Shown one piece after another: positions 9,111-17,669 of a DNA stretch of 64,000 bases (its first letter is position 1; the number at the start of each line of letters is the position of its first letter). The position numbers and the translations under genes were made by a program. The stretch comes from WRAV01 sp050950205 (GTDB lineage: Bacteria > Bacillota > Clostridia > Oscillospirales > Ruminococcaceae), in NCBI GenBank assembly GCA_050950205.1, contig JBMNHF010000002.1:62001-126000 (forward strand), in the 5' to 3' direction. Under the pieces are notes generated by a model that searched no databases, was not told where the DNA came from, and worked only from the letters and a program-made list of their open reading frames with translations.

Positions 9111-10249
9111 TTTACATCTCCACCTTTGCGCAACCGGTCAAATACAAACTTCCCATAGGCGGTCAGCTCTTCTTCCCTCCAACCGCTCCAGCTTAAGGTA
9201 TCCGGGTTGAGCAGAGCGTGCCCCTCTTCTTTGTTGGAAAGGGACCAGCACACCCAACTGGTTTTGGTTTCGTCCAGATAATCCAGGAACTCATCGCACG
9301 TTGCCGTCAGCTTTTGCAGCTTGTCTTGGTCATATTCGCTGGCCAAACCCCATTCGGAAACAAAAATGCCAAGTCCCTTTTCCTTTGCGCTGTTTAGGCG
9401 CCTGGAGTATCCCCCTTGGGAATAATCTGCGTAAAAATGGTAGGTGTACAGAATATGATCGAAGTCTAAGGGGTCTTGGATGGCGTCCTCTATTCTGGTG
9501 CTGAAGTTGGGGGTTCCCACCAAAATAACGGCCCTAGGTGCATTTTTGCGGATCACGGGAATCACCTGCTGGGCGTAGGCTTTAATATCGTCCCAGCTGG
9601 TGTCCCCATTGGGTTCGTTACAGATTTCATAAATGATGCCAGGCTCATCGCCGTATAGGGAAGATATGGTGTCAAAAAACTCCAATGCTTCCTTGAGGTA
9701 AACGTTGGGGTTTTCTTCTTTGAGCACATGCCAGTCTACAATGGCGTACATATCGGCGCCCAGCACGTTTTCCAAGGTGGTGCGAAGGGCCAACAGAGCT
9801 TCCTGGGGGTATTGATCGTACCCGCGGCCTTCGGTGGTATACATGGCAATGCGAAAGACGTTGGCTCCTTTTTCCCGCAGGGTGTGCAGAGAGCGAAAGT
9901 TGCCGTACTGGGGATACCATAAAATCCCGTGACTGCTTACCCCCCGAAGCTGAACGGCTTCCCCTCGCTGATCCACCAACTGACCTTGGCGAACGGAAAG
10001 GGCTCCGTGGTACGTGACGCCACCTTTTGGATTTTTGTATTCTTCCAGCTCCTGCTCCAGTGCCTCAATAGCCTGGCCTTGTTTGGCCATGGCTTCGGTC
10101 ATTTGGAGCTTCTCTTCCAGCAGAAGCTGCACCCTCTGCCGCAGGGAAGCCGTTTCCTGATTCATTTTGATTAAAAGGATTAGGCTGGCTGCTATAAATG
10201 CCAGTAAAAGAATGGCCTCCATCGAAACTCCAGTCCTTTTCTTTCGCAA
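9107..10249 (-). CDS. Glycoside hydrolase family 5 (cellulase-like), membrane-anchored
   Basis: A 380-residue protein with an N-terminal transmembrane anchor, a short coiled coil (about 30-70, ending ALEQELEEYK) and a GH5 TIM barrel outside the cell. The acid/base Glu is in YEICNEPNGD and the nucleophile Glu in IFVSEWGLA; TYHFYADYS carries the conserved His/Tyr. In cellulose-synthesis operons a GH5 or GH8 enzyme trims or releases nascent glucan, and its position next to a cellulose-synthase-like gene suggests that role. The start is TTG at 10249, giving a basic RKKR N-terminus; ATG at 10222 with GGAG is an alternative. Confidence 0.88.
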   Translation of the reverse strand: MRKKRTGVSMEAILLLAFIAASLILLIKMNQETASLRQRVQLLLEEKLQMTEAMAKQGQAIEALEQELEEYKNPKGGVTYHGALSVRQGQLVDQRGEAVQLRGVSSHGILWYPQYGNFRSLHTLREKGANVFRIAMYTTEGRGYDQYPQEALLALRTTLENVLGADMYAIVDWHVLKEENPNVYLKEALEFFDTISSLYGDEPGIIYEICNEPNGDTSWDDIKAYAQQVIPVIRKNAPRAVILVGTPNFSTRIEDAIQDPLDFDHILYTYHFYADYSQGGYSRRLNSAKEKGLGIFVSEWGLASEYDQDKLQKLTATCDEFLDYLDETKTSWVCWSLSNKEEGHALLNPDTLSWSGWREEELTAYGKFVFDRLRKGGDVK

Positions 10250-10270
10250 ACTTCCTCTCCTCTTATACCG

Positions 10271-12571
10271 CTATGCCGTCAGCTCTTGAGTTGCAGGAAC
10301 TTCCGCCTGGTTGGTGGAAGAGGCCAGGGCAAACAGCTTATTGCGCAGGGACGGCTGGGTGGAAATCTTCTGCCAATCCCGAATGCGATACAGCATGCTG
10401 GCACCTTCCTGCTGCTCACCCACCTGTTCGCAGGAAAGGCGCAGGTCTTCTCCCAAAAGAATGATGGGCTGTTGCTCCAGTGCGGGTGTGTTTTTCACCA
10501 GAATATACTCATAGTTGTAGTTGAGCAGCTCCACCTGTCCGCCGCTTGCGGTGGGCAGGACAATGTTCATCGGAATGCGGGGCAGCTTTCGGTTGGACTG
10601 CACCGGTTTGCTGACACTGCCTTTAAAGGTGGACGAAGTGTCCTTAATCACGTTGGAGCGAATGGTTTTTGGCAGCGTGTGGTCGCGGTCAAACACAATT
10701 TGCAGGTATTGCCTGCGGTTGGCCTCGGTGCAATCGGTGATTTTCAGACTGTATTTCCAATCCTGCTTTACCCTTTGCACATGGAGCACCTGGACAAACA
10801 CCTCTGCCTTGTAATCCTTGTAGGCAAGCTCCACGGGGAAGCTTTCCCCATAAGGCAGATATTCGGGGTCGGTCAGCAAAACCGCCATTCCGTTTTCTGA
10901 TAAGTCGGCCGTCTCTCCCTGAATTTCCAGGTGGCCCAACTTTAAGGTGACAGGAACTTCGGCGTAAAAGCGTTCATCGCTGCGGTAATTAATTCGGCCC
11001 GAAATCAGGACGATGGCGTTGAGAAGGGTGTACAGGTTCACCACAAGCCAGTAGAAGATGATGATTCCGCCATAGTGATTCCCAACAATAAAATCGCGGA
11101 TGCAGAAGGCAAGACCTATCACAGACAGCACCGCCAGAATGATGTGGGGGATGGCATATTTGAGCTGGGAGTTTTTGGAGGATGTATTGTGTTTGGGGGT
11201 AACGTGAAACTGTTGCATCCGAGCGCCGAAGGTTTCCAGAATAACCGGGACAATCAGGTAGGGGAACAGGACGGTGTCCACAATATTGCTCCACCGAACG
11301 GTGCGGATATTGCCGGTCATCACCTTCATGGCTCGGTTGTAAATCAGGTAGGATGGCAACCAGATGAACAGCAGCTCTTTTAGAGAGCAGTCCACCACAA
11401 CAATGTCAAACACCACAAACAAGATGGGGGAAAGGATGTAGATGAGCCGGCGCAAAAAGGTCCACCAGTACAAAAAGCATATCATGTAGCTGGCTTTGGC
11501 CCGCAGGGATAAGGAGCTGGTGATAAACCGCATGCTGCGCAACACCTGAACGCATCCCCGGGCCCACCGCTGACGCTGCTTAATCAGTCCCTTAAAGTCC
11601 TTGGGGGCTAAGCCGTGGGCCACCACCTTGCCAATGGCGTAGGTGGTGTATCCTGCTGCCTGAATATCCATGCCGGTGGCAAAATCCTCGGTGATGGTTC
11701 CGGTGCGGATTCCCCCCACCTTCTCCAGGGCTTCCCGGGAGATGAGGGTGTTGGAACCTGCGTACACCACCGAATTGGAGCGGTTGCGGCCGATATTTAC
11801 CTCCCGGAAAAAGTAGTCCTGCTCGTTGGGCACATTTTTTTCGGCGTACAGATTAAATTGGAACAAATCTGCATTGTAAAAGCTTTGAGGTGTTTGCACA
11901 AACCCGATTTTTTCCTTTTCGTCAATTTCATCCTCCCTGCGCTTGCGCCAGACGCCGTTTTCTTTGATCATCTTGGGCAAGAAAAAGAAGGGCACCGTCT
12001 CCAGCAAAAATTCACTGGTGGGAATCATATCCGCATCCAGAGTCACCACAAGAGGTGAATCGGTTTTGGACAAGGCGTGATTTAAATTCCCGGCCTTGGC
12101 GTGGGTATTGTCGGACAGACCAAAATAGCCCACTCCCATCTGCTCGGCCAACTGCCGCATTTCGGGGCGGTTGGTGTCGTCACACAGATAAATGTGAACC
12201 TTGCTTTTGTCAGGGTATTTGAGATGGATGCACCCGTTTAAGGTTTTGTAGAGTAGACTGACCTCTTCGCTGTGGGTGGCCACCAGAATATCCACATGGG
12301 GATACATCTCGTCGGGAATCTCTGGTTTTTCCGGAACCTGGGATGCCCGCATATTCCAATAATGAGAAAAAGCCTCCAAAACCGCAATGGCCTCTGCCGT
12401 CACCAAGGTAATGCCAAAAATGGTGGACAGCAGGCCAAAGCGGAATGGTATGGTAAAAAAGATACGCCAACCTATGTAGATGAGTGAGGTAATTATCACC
12501 CCGGCTAAAAAGATGTTTTTAGGTTGCTTGAATGGCTGGGTACTGCTTTTTTCCACGTTTTTCGCCCCCAA
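10271..12571 (-). CDS. Cellulose-synthase-like family 2 glycosyltransferase with PilZ domain
   Basis: A 766-residue polytopic membrane glycosyltransferase. Two N-terminal membrane segments are followed by a GT2 domain with DDTN, the DAD triplet at 179-181, ITEDFATG and the QRQRW product-binding motif, then more membrane segments. A PilZ domain lies at about 555-660 with both cyclic-di-GMP motifs visible: RSDER and ADLSENG. This is the BcsA plan, so processive beta-glucan synthesis switched on by c-di-GMP is likely, though the exact polymer is unknown. About 100 residues follow the PilZ domain and are not recognised. No BcsB-like partner is encoded nearby; CotH or DUF4956 proteins may replace it. 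Confidence 0.9.
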   Translation of the reverse strand: MGAKNVEKSSTQPFKQPKNIFLAGVIITSLIYIGWRIFFTIPFRFGLLSTIFGITLVTAEAIAVLEAFSHYWNMRASQVPEKPEIPDEMYPHVDILVATHSEEVSLLYKTLNGCIHLKYPDKSKVHIYLCDDTNRPEMRQLAEQMGVGYFGLSDNTHAKAGNLNHALSKTDSPLVVTLDADMIPTSEFLLETVPFFFLPKMIKENGVWRKRREDEIDEKEKIGFVQTPQSFYNADLFQFNLYAEKNVPNEQDYFFREVNIGRNRSNSVVYAGSNTLISREALEKVGGIRTGTITEDFATGMDIQAAGYTTYAIGKVVAHGLAPKDFKGLIKQRQRWARGCVQVLRSMRFITSSLSLRAKASYMICFLYWWTFLRRLIYILSPILFVVFDIVVVDCSLKELLFIWLPSYLIYNRAMKVMTGNIRTVRWSNIVDTVLFPYLIVPVILETFGARMQQFHVTPKHNTSSKNSQLKYAIPHIILAVLSVIGLAFCIRDFIVGNHYGGIIIFYWLVVNLYTLLNAIVLISGRINYRSDERFYAEVPVTLKLGHLEIQGETADLSENGMAVLLTDPEYLPYGESFPVELAYKDYKAEVFVQVLHVQRVKQDWKYSLKITDCTEANRRQYLQIVFDRDHTLPKTIRSNVIKDTSSTFKGSVSKPVQSNRKLPRIPMNIVLPTASGGQVELLNYNYEYILVKNTPALEQQPIILLGEDLRLSCEQVGEQQEGASMLYRIRDWQKISTQPSLRNKLFALASSTNQAEVPATQELTA

Positions 12572-12600
12572 TTAATTGGTTAACTAGTTTGTGATGATGC

Positions 12601-14241
12601 TTACGATTCGCGCTGAATCAAGGTAATGCTAACGAAAAAAACCACCAAAAGCAAAATGACTAAAATGCCGGATGCCCACTTGGCTTGCCCTTCTCCAAAC
12701 AAAAGGGTCAACACCGAATCGGCCGCTGTTTCCCTGCGGTGTCCGGGTTCCACAATACTGAACTGGTAGAGGGAGTCCAGATTGTTGTCCAACCAGGAGC
12801 CATGCTCCTTTAAAACCTGTTTGATATGGGCAATTTCCTCTTCAAAATTTCGGGTGTTGGATAGCAGGCTGGCATGAACCTTTCCGGTGGGACTGTCCCG
12901 ATAAAGGGCTTGGTGGTCATTGTAACGCCAACGGTTCCAGTCTCTGACCACTGCTTTTCCCAGAAACGCTAGGGTGTTGTCAATAAACTCCTCGATGTAC
13001 TCATCGGACAGAACATCCTGCCGCAGCTCAGCATATCGATTAATTATCTGATGGACAAACTCGCCATCCCGCAGCATCTGCCGAAACCAAACACCGTCAT
13101 GCATGGCGGTGGATTCAATTTCCAACACATAGGGTCGGTTGTTGTCAATGCCTTGGTCATAGTCCCACACCGGGCCAAAAAAAAGCTTGCCACCGATCTT
13201 TTTGTGGAGGTAGTAGGAGTTAAATCCAGCGTCATAATTGGAGAAAAATTCATTGAGGATAAAATAGTCCACCGCCGAATCCACATCGATATAGTCCCTG
13301 TAAGTTAAAAACTCATTGAGGTCATCGGAGTAAAGGGCCCGCTCCAAACGACTAATATCCTCCTCGATATAGGAGATGGTTTGCGGCGTAATTTCGTTGG
13401 TGCCGGGGTACCGAACCGACAGATATCCCTGGGACAGCCCTTGCCGGGTGGCGTAGGTGTCTAAAATGGTGCGGCTCTCATCAAATCGGTCTCGGCACAG
13501 CAAGTAGGAGGCCTCGGCAAAGTGAGAGTCGTAGTCGGGGATGGCAACCCGGCTTTCCCCCTGCTTGACATTTTCCATCAGCAGGTACAGTCCAAGGTAT
13601 GTATATTGCTCCTCGTCCTTTTCAAAAACTTCACAGTAGCGGACCTCGGGAGCATATCCCATAATCTTTGCACCCAGATTAAGGCACATATAATTGCGCA
13701 GCAGCGATTTGTCCACATACGAAATGTTGAGAACCCACTCCCAATCGGTGCCCATTCCTAAAATGTCCTGCCGGTTTTTGGTGCCGTCCTCCTGATACAT
13801 TTTAATAAGATACTGGCGCTTGGCAAAGCTTAAGGAGGAGTGTCCCCGAAGCCGGGTCCGCGTATTGGTTTGCAGAATTGGCGTATCCCATAGGCGGTTG
13901 ATCCCGTCTTCCTTGTAATACAGGTAAAAAACTCCATCTACAAAAGGATCTCCTTTTATGGGTTCGCGGTATCCTTTTTCCTCATTCCACACAGTTGGTG
14001 CCTTTGGCTCTTCATAAAAATCAACCACCACAATCGGAAGGTTGGTTTCAAATTCCTTTAAATCCTCTAAGGTACCAGAAGGCACCACCTCCATGTCGCC
14101 GGCGCCAGCCGGACTGAATTCGTGCTGGGAGATATGCGGTGATTGATAAACAGAGGAGGCAACCCCTTGCAGTGTGATGGGAACCAAGATCAGCAAAAAG
14201 GCCAGAATGGATACCGCCAACCTTCTGCGGCGGATCTTCAT
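12601..14241 (-). CDS. CotH kinase family protein with N- and C-terminal membrane segments
   Basis: A 546-residue protein with an N-terminal signal or anchor (about 8-28), a central CotH domain (about 70-440) and a C-terminal transmembrane segment followed by QRES. The CotH fold is an atypical protein kinase known in Bacillus to phosphorylate spore-coat proteins CotB/CotG. Family motifs visible include RLRGHSSL, KRQYLIKM, and the metal-binding GPVWDYDQG. Two membrane spans place the catalytic domain outside the cytoplasm, unlike the soluble Bacillus protein. It overlaps the DUF4956 gene by 4 bp. Confidence 0.9.
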   Translation of the reverse strand: MKIRRRRLAVSILAFLLILVPITLQGVASSVYQSPHISQHEFSPAGAGDMEVVPSGTLEDLKEFETNLPIVVVDFYEEPKAPTVWNEEKGYREPIKGDPFVDGVFYLYYKEDGINRLWDTPILQTNTRTRLRGHSSLSFAKRQYLIKMYQEDGTKNRQDILGMGTDWEWVLNISYVDKSLLRNYMCLNLGAKIMGYAPEVRYCEVFEKDEEQYTYLGLYLLMENVKQGESRVAIPDYDSHFAEASYLLCRDRFDESRTILDTYATRQGLSQGYLSVRYPGTNEITPQTISYIEEDISRLERALYSDDLNEFLTYRDYIDVDSAVDYFILNEFFSNYDAGFNSYYLHKKIGGKLFFGPVWDYDQGIDNNRPYVLEIESTAMHDGVWFRQMLRDGEFVHQIINRYAELRQDVLSDEYIEEFIDNTLAFLGKAVVRDWNRWRYNDHQALYRDSPTGKVHASLLSNTRNFEEEIAHIKQVLKEHGSWLDNNLDSLYQFSIVEPGHRRETAADSVLTLLFGEGQAKWASGILVILLLVVFFVSITLIQRES

Positions 14242-14921
14242 CGGCTCACCTCTTCGCTTTGCATCACCAAGTTTACTTGGCTTACTCCTTCAATCTCGTA
14301 TAAAACATCATCTATTTTTTTGCCGTGAGGCAACTTTTTGTCTAAAAGAGATTGGGACAATTCATAGATGTATTCCTGACTGTCCCGGGTTGTGTTTTTG
14401 ACCCGCATGGCCGCCTTGCCGGAATAGGCAGACAGCATGGCCAGTTCGATTTCGTCCCCGGTGTTGGAACCGGACCCGCGGATGATCAGCAAATAGCGAT
14501 GATTGGCGTGAACTGCACCAAAAATCACCATGATTAGAAAAATGACCCCGCTGCCAATAGCAGGAACATAATATTCGGAAACACCGCAGCAAATGCCTAC
14601 GGCAATGCACCAAAATATGTAGGTGGTATCCCTTGGGTCTTTGATGGCTGTGCGAAAACGCACAATGGAAAGAGCACCCACCATGCCCAGGGACAAGGCG
14701 ATGTTGTTGCCGATGACATTCATCACCAGCGTTGTAACCACCGTCAACATCAAAAGGGAGGCATTGAAGCGGGGACTGTATACGGCCGCCGAATGAGAAA
14801 ATCGGTAGGAGAGATAGATCAATAGTCCCAAAATCAAAGCGACAAGAAAATTCAGCAGGATTTCCTGGGGGGAAAGAGTACCGGTTGCGTTTTTTAGCAA
14901 ACTGTGCAGGAACTGACCCAT
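14238..14921 (-). CDS. DUF4956 membrane protein
   Basis: A 227-residue protein with about four transmembrane segments in the N-terminal 130 residues and a cytoplasmic C-terminal domain. NIALSLGMVGALSIVRFRTAIKDP is the DUF4956 core. Members co-occur with VTC-domain polyphosphate polymerases and CotH proteins, as here; the biochemical function is unknown. The ATG at 14921 is preferred for GGAGG 9 bp upstream. It overlaps the CotH gene by ATGA and follows the VTC gene by 13 bp. Confidence 0.88.
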   Translation of the reverse strand: MGQFLHSLLKNATGTLSPQEILLNFLVALILGLLIYLSYRFSHSAAVYSPRFNASLLMLTVVTTLVMNVIGNNIALSLGMVGALSIVRFRTAIKDPRDTTYIFWCIAVGICCGVSEYYVPAIGSGVIFLIMVIFGAVHANHRYLLIIRGSGSNTGDEIELAMLSAYSGKAAMRVKNTTRDSQEYIYELSQSLLDKKLPHGKKIDDVLYEIEGVSQVNLVMQSEEVSR

Positions 14922-14934
14922 TTTCACAATCCTC

Positions 14935-15624
14935 CTAGTAAAAGGAAATTTGCCGTCCAAGGCAGTATTTACTGGTAGAGACAGGGATCTGATCGGCTAA
15001 ATGCAGAAGATCCTTCATATAACTGAGCAAAAAATGATTGTATTTTACTTCTAAGATCACCGGGTATAAAATAGGGTACAAAGGAAGCTGGGGCGAGAAC
15101 AAATCAAAGTTTGCCTCGGTTGCTGCCAGTCGGGTATCAAAGGTGATTCGGGTGTTGTTGGCTTGCCCCATATACGCAAGTCTGCGAAATTCCACAATGG
15201 TTTTGGGGACATACCCCTCCATCTGCATTTTATGCAGCACAGCTTGCAAAAATGGGGAGTGGTATTTTTGCAGCAGCCTGTCATAATCCCTCTGTATCAG
15301 TAGCTGAGCATCCTCTTTTGGAAGGGAAGCCGAGCGTTTCCACTGATCGCTGCCCTGTTTTTCCTTTACTTCCAGTTTGGCTGTGGTGTCTGCGGTGCTG
15401 TAAATGCGCAGCCGGATTTTGCGCCGCGTCTCAAGGCCATCTACCTTGTCGTAATAGTCTTGATCGTGGATGCTGTCAAAATACAGGGACCGCACCAAAT
15501 ATCCATCTGGTTCCCCCGGCCGGTCTACAGGCAGTACTTTTTCCAATCTCTGCTGCAAACAGTAAGCGGAACCTAGATCCAGCAGGTACTTGGTCTCCCT
15601 TCTTGCCACACTGGTTTCGGTCAT
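14935..15624 (-). CDS. Polyphosphate polymerase (VTC) domain protein
   Basis: A 229-residue single-domain protein of the VTC/triphosphate-tunnel superfamily. The tunnel-lining basic and acidic residues appear in order: RRETKYLL, YLVRSLYFDS, RKIRLRIY, LEVKEKQG, and near the C-terminus VILEVKYN and STSKYCLGR. In yeast Vtc4 this fold polymerises ATP gamma-phosphate into polyphosphate; bacterial members are poorly studied. The ATG at 15624 follows GGAGGGAGAT; the open frame extends to 15687 without a better site. It is the first gene of the six-gene operon; a TATAAT-like -10 box (15738-15743, minus strand) lies upstream but has a weak -35. Confidence 0.88.
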   Translation of the reverse strand: MTETSVARRETKYLLDLGSAYCLQQRLEKVLPVDRPGEPDGYLVRSLYFDSIHDQDYYDKVDGLETRRKIRLRIYSTADTTAKLEVKEKQGSDQWKRSASLPKEDAQLLIQRDYDRLLQKYHSPFLQAVLHKMQMEGYVPKTIVEFRRLAYMGQANNTRITFDTRLAATEANFDLFSPQLPLYPILYPVILEVKYNHFLLSYMKDLLHLADQIPVSTSKYCLGRQISFY

Positions 15625-15831
15625 ATCTCCCTCCATCAACACACAAGGCGCAACAAATGCATCTCTGAAGATGCATTGGGCCATCAAGGTTGCAGTGGTC
15701 CGTATACCGTTTCATGCCACAAATTCCATTTAATACCATTATAGAAAATTAAATTGTCATAAAGACATGTAATTTGGGGTATTCTTACGATTTTTACTAA
15801 AAGATTGGATTGGCTTTCGGGGCTAAACGGC

Positions 15832-15862
15832 TTGACATGGAGCATATGGAAACAGGTATAAT
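15832..15862 (+). promoter_or_regulatory. Sigma-A promoter of hisD
   Basis: Consensus TTGACA (15832-15837) and TATAAT (15857-15862) with a 19-bp spacer lie about 50 bp upstream of hisD. Both boxes are perfect but the spacer is 2 bp longer than optimal. Confidence 0.65.
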
Positions 15863-15910
15863 GATAAGAGCTTTGATTCATCCGATCAACTGGAAAGAGG
15901 AGGGAATGCC

Positions 15911-17179
15911 ATGGAGGTCATAAAATCCGCCATCACCCGTGCCAATGAGGACAATCCCCAGCTTGCTGCCAATGTCGCCCAAATTATTGAACGGGTGCGC
16001 AGGGAAGGGGATGCCGCCCTGGTAGACTTTAACACCCGCTTTGATGGCAATACCCGCAGGAAGCTGCAGGTGACAAAGCAGGAAATCCAAGAAGCTTATG
16101 AGCAGCTTTCCCCGCTGGAGATCGATGACCTGAAGGCGGCGGCAGCCAACATCCAGGCGTTTGCGAAGGCCCAGTTGGGCTGCGTGAAAGCCTTAGAGGA
16201 TATCTCGCCCACACCGGGAACCCTCCTGGGCCACCGGGTGATTCCGGTGCAGTCCTGTTGCTGCTATGTGCCGGGGGGAAGTTATCCCCTTTACTCCACA
16301 GCTCTGATGCTGGCGATTCCGGCGCGGGTGGCAGGAGTGGATAAAGTGGTGGCCTGCTCCCCTACTATGAAGGATAGCGAGAAGATTCATCCCAAAATTC
16401 TGGTGGCGATGGACATCGCCGGTGCCGACGAAATCTATGGGGTGGGGGGTGCCCACGGCATTGCGGCTTTTTCCTACGGTACCCAGCAAATTCCCGCGGT
16501 GGACATCATTGTTGGCCCCGGCAACCAGTATGTCACCGAGGCCAAGCGCCAGTGCTACGGTCAGGTGGGCATCGATTTTATCGCCGGACCCAGCGAGGTG
16601 CTGATCATTGCCGACCAAAGCGCCGACCCCGAGATTCTTGCGGCCGACCTGTTGGCCCAGGCGGAACACGATCTGCTGGCCAAGGGGATTTTGGTGACAA
16701 CCCACCGGCAGGTGGCGGAAAAAACCATGGCGGCAGTGGAGGCTCAACTGGCCACCTTGGAAACAGCGGACATTGCCCGCAAATCCTGGGAGGACTATGG
16801 CGAGATTATTTTGGCCCAGGATCTGGAGGAGGCCGTTTGCATTGCCAATCACCATGCCCCCGAGCATCTGGAACTGATTGTGCAGGAGCCGGAGGTGGTG
16901 ATTCCCCGGTTGGTGAACTATGGCTCCCTGTTTATTGGGCAGGCCACCGCAGAAGTGTTTGGCGATTACGCCTCCGGAACCAACCACACCCTGCCCACCC
17001 TGCGGGCTGCCCGCTATACCGGTGGTGTTTGGGTCGGAACGTTTCTCAAGGTATGCACCCACCAGCGCATGACAGCCGATGGTCTGAAAACCCTTGCACC
17101 TTTGACCTCCCGTATGGCCAGGGGGGAAGGGCTGATCGCTCATGCCAGAGCTGCCGAAATCCGGGCCGAAAGGCTATAG
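15911..17179 (+). CDS. hisD: Histidinol dehydrogenase
   Basis: A complete 422-residue zinc- and NAD-dependent histidinol dehydrogenase, which oxidises L-histidinol to L-histidine in two steps. Family blocks seen include YVPGGSYPLYS, GVGGAHGIAAFSYGT, the VGPGNQYVTEAKR and the GPSEVLIIAD segments, and HAPEHLEL with the catalytic His. It has its own promoter and terminator and no other his gene nearby, so it stands alone. Such orphan copies sometimes act on other amino alcohols. Start supported by GGAAAGAGGAGGGA. Confidence 0.95.
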   Translation: MEVIKSAITRANEDNPQLAANVAQIIERVRREGDAALVDFNTRFDGNTRRKLQVTKQEIQEAYEQLSPLEIDDLKAAAANIQAFAKAQLGCVKALEDISPTPGTLLGHRVIPVQSCCCYVPGGSYPLYSTALMLAIPARVAGVDKVVACSPTMKDSEKIHPKILVAMDIAGADEIYGVGGAHGIAAFSYGTQQIPAVDIIVGPGNQYVTEAKRQCYGQVGIDFIAGPSEVLIIADQSADPEILAADLLAQAEHDLLAKGILVTTHRQVAEKTMAAVEAQLATLETADIARKSWEDYGEIILAQDLEEAVCIANHHAPEHLELIVQEPEVVIPRLVNYGSLFIGQATAEVFGDYASGTNHTLPTLRAARYTGGVWVGTFLKVCTHQRMTADGLKTLAPLTSRMARGEGLIAHARAAEIRAERL

Positions 17180-17270
17180 CTCTGTCCAAAAGGTCGGTGT
17201 GGCTTCGCTGTCAACCCATGCCTCAATGAATGACTGCACTTTACCGAAAAAAGTAGGAAAAGATAGGAAA

Positions 17271-17357
17271 GGGCCTGTTCTCGACCGGGTGGAGAGAACA
17301 GGTCCTTGCTTTGCAAATCCAAAAGGGCTGGAAAGCGCATGCTCCAGCCCTTTTTTG
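17271..17357 (+). terminator. Tandem hairpins and terminator after hisD
   Basis: A 12-bp hairpin (17271-17282 with 17294-17305, GGGCCTGTTCTC/GAGAACAGGTCC, one G-T pair) is followed by a second stem GGGCTGGA/TCCAGCCC (17325-17332 with 17343-17350) running into T6. The second is a standard intrinsic terminator. Confidence 0.8.
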
Positions 17358-17460
17358 CTTTGGGGTTTAGCGAAAACACCCACCCGCTCTGCCGGTAGAT
17401 GAAAAAACGGATAGAAAAAAGACCTTCCTTTGTTTTACGGGGGCTGATTGCATAACTGCA

Positions 17461-17493
17461 AAAAAAACCACCAGTTAAACTGGTGGTTTTGAC
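17461..17493. terminator. Terminator for the AraC-type gene (minus)
   Basis: AAAACCACCAG and CTGGTGGTTTT form an 11-bp stem around 17464-17490; on the minus strand it runs into seven T residues. It lies 180 bp beyond the AraC gene stop. The rest of 17358-17669 is AT-rich and I see no gene in it. Confidence 0.6.
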
Positions 17494-17669
17494 TGTTGTT
17501 CACAGCGGAGTGGGTGGTTTTATTTCCGTCGTAAAAAGTTACAAAAGGATAAACAATGGAAGAAAAAACCTTTTGAAATTGCCTTAAAATTGTGAAAAAA
17601 GAAATAGAAACCAATGACAAATTCAGTGAAAATTTTCTGGAGTTAGTAGGATACACACAGAAATTAGCA

